Origin: Clusia tigrina
Taxonomy: Eukaryota; Arthropoda; Insecta; Diptera; Clusiidae
Assembly: GCA_920105625.2 (NCBI GenBank)
Contig: OV050031.1
Location: forward strand, 1,529,501-1,593,500
Length of the DNA stretch: 64,000 bases
Direction: 5' to 3'
Below are positions 61,695 through 64,000 of the stretch, piece after piece. Each line of letters opens with the position of its first letter. Positions within the stretch are counted from its first letter, which is position 1. The notes below the pieces were generated by a model. It was not told where the DNA came from and ran no database searches. It saw only the letters and a program-made list of their open reading frames with translations. The translations under genes and the position numbers were made by a program.

Positions 61695-62206
61695 CTAACC
61701 TATCTAATGACCACTCTCTACTCTTTTCGTCTTTACTAAAGATACTTTTGTTTAGTTGAAGCTCTACTATTTTACAATATGGATTGGTTAACAACCGCAG
61801 TTACGTTAAAATTGTAAAAGCGTACTACAAAAGAAGTGATTCCCACGTGTGGCCACGTTTATTCGATTGAGCCAATGTCGGTTTTAATGGCCTCTTCGGA
61901 TGTTTTTCTAGCACAGCATGGTGGGGTAAGGGATTGAGAAAACCGAGACTGGTGGCATGACATTGGATCCTGCTGCTCTGAGTGTGCGCTCTATAATCTT
62001 ACCTTACTCTATGCGCTAAGCATATTGCTCTTACAAGCTGGGAATTGGATATATGCCAATCGAATAAGCAAGGAACTCAACTCTGTATAAAAGCAGTTTG
62101 GGAAGGTGCGGTGGTTTCCACTAAGTAGACATCATAGTAGAGAAATTGTGAGAAAGGATCTGTGCAGGACAATTTGAACTGGCTTCAGGAAAACTGAGAA
62201 CATTTT
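61695..62206. other. Anonymous sequence
   Basis: TATAAAAGCAG near 62087 is TATA-like but no start site or gene follows. Confidence 0.4.
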
Positions 62207-62750
62207 CAGCTTCGTTTGGCGTTTGAGAGTAGAGTTTGGTCCAGAGAATATATTATCTGGCTTCGTCGCCTTAATCGACCAATCCAGTGAGTAAAATAGT
62301 GAACAAATTCGAAGAGACAGGATCGCTCACTGATATTGGAAGGCCCGTGCATTATCAGAACGCACGCTTTGCTGAAATCATAGCTGCAGTTAATAAAACT
62401 GTGGCGGAAGACCAAAATTTATCGATTCCACAGCATGCTTAACATTTGGGCTTGTTCTACGGCTCATTTTTGTGAATTTTGCACTTGGACTTACACCTCC
62501 ATCCTTATGAGATGCAACTGACGCAAGAATTGAAGCCTGATCTTGACATAGCGATTGGGTGCAGGAACAAAAGGCTGTGAACTACGATGTTTGGACCCAG
62601 ATGTTCTTCAGCTCTAAAACTCCTTTCTCGCTTGAACCACTTGAACCACTGATGCATAAGATCAGAATGCTGAAAGTTACTCTTCGAGGAAACGTTGTTC
62701 ATATTACTGATCACAGTGCATATTACGGTCACAGTGATGACTAAGAGTCA
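62207..62750 (+). pseudogene. DD41D-type transposase relic, N-terminal half
   Basis: The plus strand reads IVNKFEETGSLTDIGRPVHY and ARFAEIIAAVNKTVAEDQN, then HLGLFYGSF, HLDLHLHPYEMQLTQELKP, WVQEQKAVNYD and MFFSSKTPFSL. These match, in order, the helix-turn-helix region and the start of the catalytic domain of the 19.5-kb element. The first catalytic motif, SDEAHF there, reads SSKTPF here. Stops and at least one frameshift are present. The C-terminal half was not found. Confidence 0.7.
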
Positions 62751-62979
62751 TACTACAATTTGGAACTATTAGAGTGAATTTTATTAATGCAAACACGACA
62801 TAGATGGGCTTCGTATTGGAGTTATTGGCACTATGATCCATTCAGGACAATTTCCTCGCTCTTCTATATGTGAAAAATAGTTGGACTTGGAAGGCAGACC
62901 GACGGGCAAATAAAATCGTCTCAGAAAGGAACGCGGGTAATTTATTGTATTATTCTGTTATTACTTGAAATATAATAAT

Positions 62980-63047
62980 AATGTTCCTTACCTTAGAACC
63001 TTAAATGTTCCATATGTTCCATAATGTTCCATACCTTAGAACCTTAG
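62980..63047. repeat. Short direct repeat (AATGTTCC-TACCTTAG)
   Basis: AATGTTCCTTACCTTAGAAC at 62980 and AATGTTCCATACCTTAGAAC at about 63023, with ATGTTCCAT repeats between. Confidence 0.75.
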
Positions 63048-64000
63048 AAGAACTCCCTTTTTAATCACTATTTTACTATATTATCTGTGTTCAATAAGCA
63101 TGACATGAGTGTCAAACTGTGGGTTTCTCTTATATGGAATTGGTGACCATTAAGATTTGGAAGAAATTGGGTGGAAATTATACTTAATTGTGGAATTGGC
63201 TCAAGTGTTTGTATATCCAGTACCTTATGCTCAAAATACATAGCATTTTCTTACTAAATTTCATCAGCATATCCCACCAAATGCAAAGGTACATATTTTG
63301 TATAGTGGAGAGACCGAATCCTATGTTCCTAAGATGATGAAGTTGCCCGTTAGCAACATAACTTACATTATTTTGTTCGCAGCATAAATTTAAGTACTCA
63401 TGTTTTTCTAGCGGCTTCAATTTGGCGACCATTCATTTTGCGTTTCTGACTGCTCAGATGTTGGATGATTGTTATTTTAAAATATGTCCCTGCATCAACT
63501 GAACTTTGAAGTGCACCACACCAAGTTGTCCGCAGCAAAAATACGAATTTTATACGAGCTAGAATCAGCGCTGGCAACATAGTAATGTAGTAGTAATGAA
63601 AGTAAAATGGGCCCTCTTGCGTTATTGATGTTATACGTACGAGTTGTTAAGTCCTTATGGTGCCCCTAAGCCAAGCCTTGTGGAACCGCCAAGCCTGCAA
63701 GGAATGTGTAACTAAGATGACGTATTGCTTGCTATGCCGCCTGCATAATTCAACCTATGCTCCTTTCGGACCCACGTCACCATATCTGCTCCAAATACGC
63801 ATGCCATCCCAGCCAGAAGAGGGCGACTAGTTTATGTGTGCACATGTGTTTTGGATATGTTCGTGCCGCTGTTGTGCTGCTACCGCCGCTGTTGCCGCTG
63901 CTGACAAGAGTTTAGGGGGAAAACATTTGCTGCAACACAAATCTTTATATTTCGCAATGTTGCATGTTATTTTTTATGTGCGAGACGTAAGCAACACGCA
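63048..64000. other. Anonymous sequence
   Basis: No gene was recognised. A GCCGCTGTTGTGCTGCTACC-type triplet-rich tract lies at about 63864-63903. Confidence 0.45.

Overview
The window looks like intergenic or deep-intronic DNA of a higher fly, most probably a tephritid fruit fly. It is AT-rich, has no operon-like layout, carries many decayed eukaryotic transposons and has no gene I can name. The tephritid guess rests on several DD41D ('rosa'-type) mariner-like transposases, a group I associate with Ceratitis and related flies, alongside DD34D mariners, RNase H-bearing non-LTR retrotransposons, a hAT MITE and a tRNA-derived SINE. No host gene is convincingly present. Four short open stretches with possible splice signals (about 12.3, 16.8, 25.0 and 40.4 kb) are listed at low confidence.

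Layout. 0-16 kb: a SINE copy at 0.7 kb, a fairly fresh non-LTR 3' fragment at 4.1-4.8 kb, a mariner relic at 9.3 kb, a second SINE copy at 15.7 kb and a DD34D mariner relic at 15.9-16.3 kb. 19-21 kb: a nearly complete 1.3-kb DD41D transposon inserted in a three-unit tandem repeat. 22-28 kb: several 3' fragments of non-LTR elements, some only 49-50 bp long, and a 17-bp perfect inverted repeat. 29 kb: four copies of a 79-bp repeat. 33-38 kb: a 64-bp non-LTR stub, an old DD41D relic, a non-LTR copy and a diverged direct repeat. 41-46 kb: one non-LTR element nested in another, both with clear target-site duplications, and another degraded copy. 48-52 kb: two more non-LTR 3' ends, a minisatellite and a DD41D relic. 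55 kb: a probable solo LTR. 57-63 kb: two oppositely oriented 230-bp non-LTR ends, two DD41D relics and a 171-bp hAT MITE.

How the parts relate. Nearly every recognisable item is a mobile element or its debris. The non-LTR copies belong to one broad clade: ORF2 with RNase H, then a C-terminal Cys/His knuckle, a short 3' UTR and a short-repeat tail. They are all 5'-truncated and I could bound ten of them by 9-13 bp target-site duplications. Their 3' UTRs share a box around TATCACAATGG followed by a short possible hairpin, which may be what the reverse transcriptase recognises. The five DD41D copies show a gradient of decay, and in the two where the second catalytic Asp can be aligned it is replaced. 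The rest is anonymous AT-rich sequence with microsatellites and a frequent TACTCGTA-type word.
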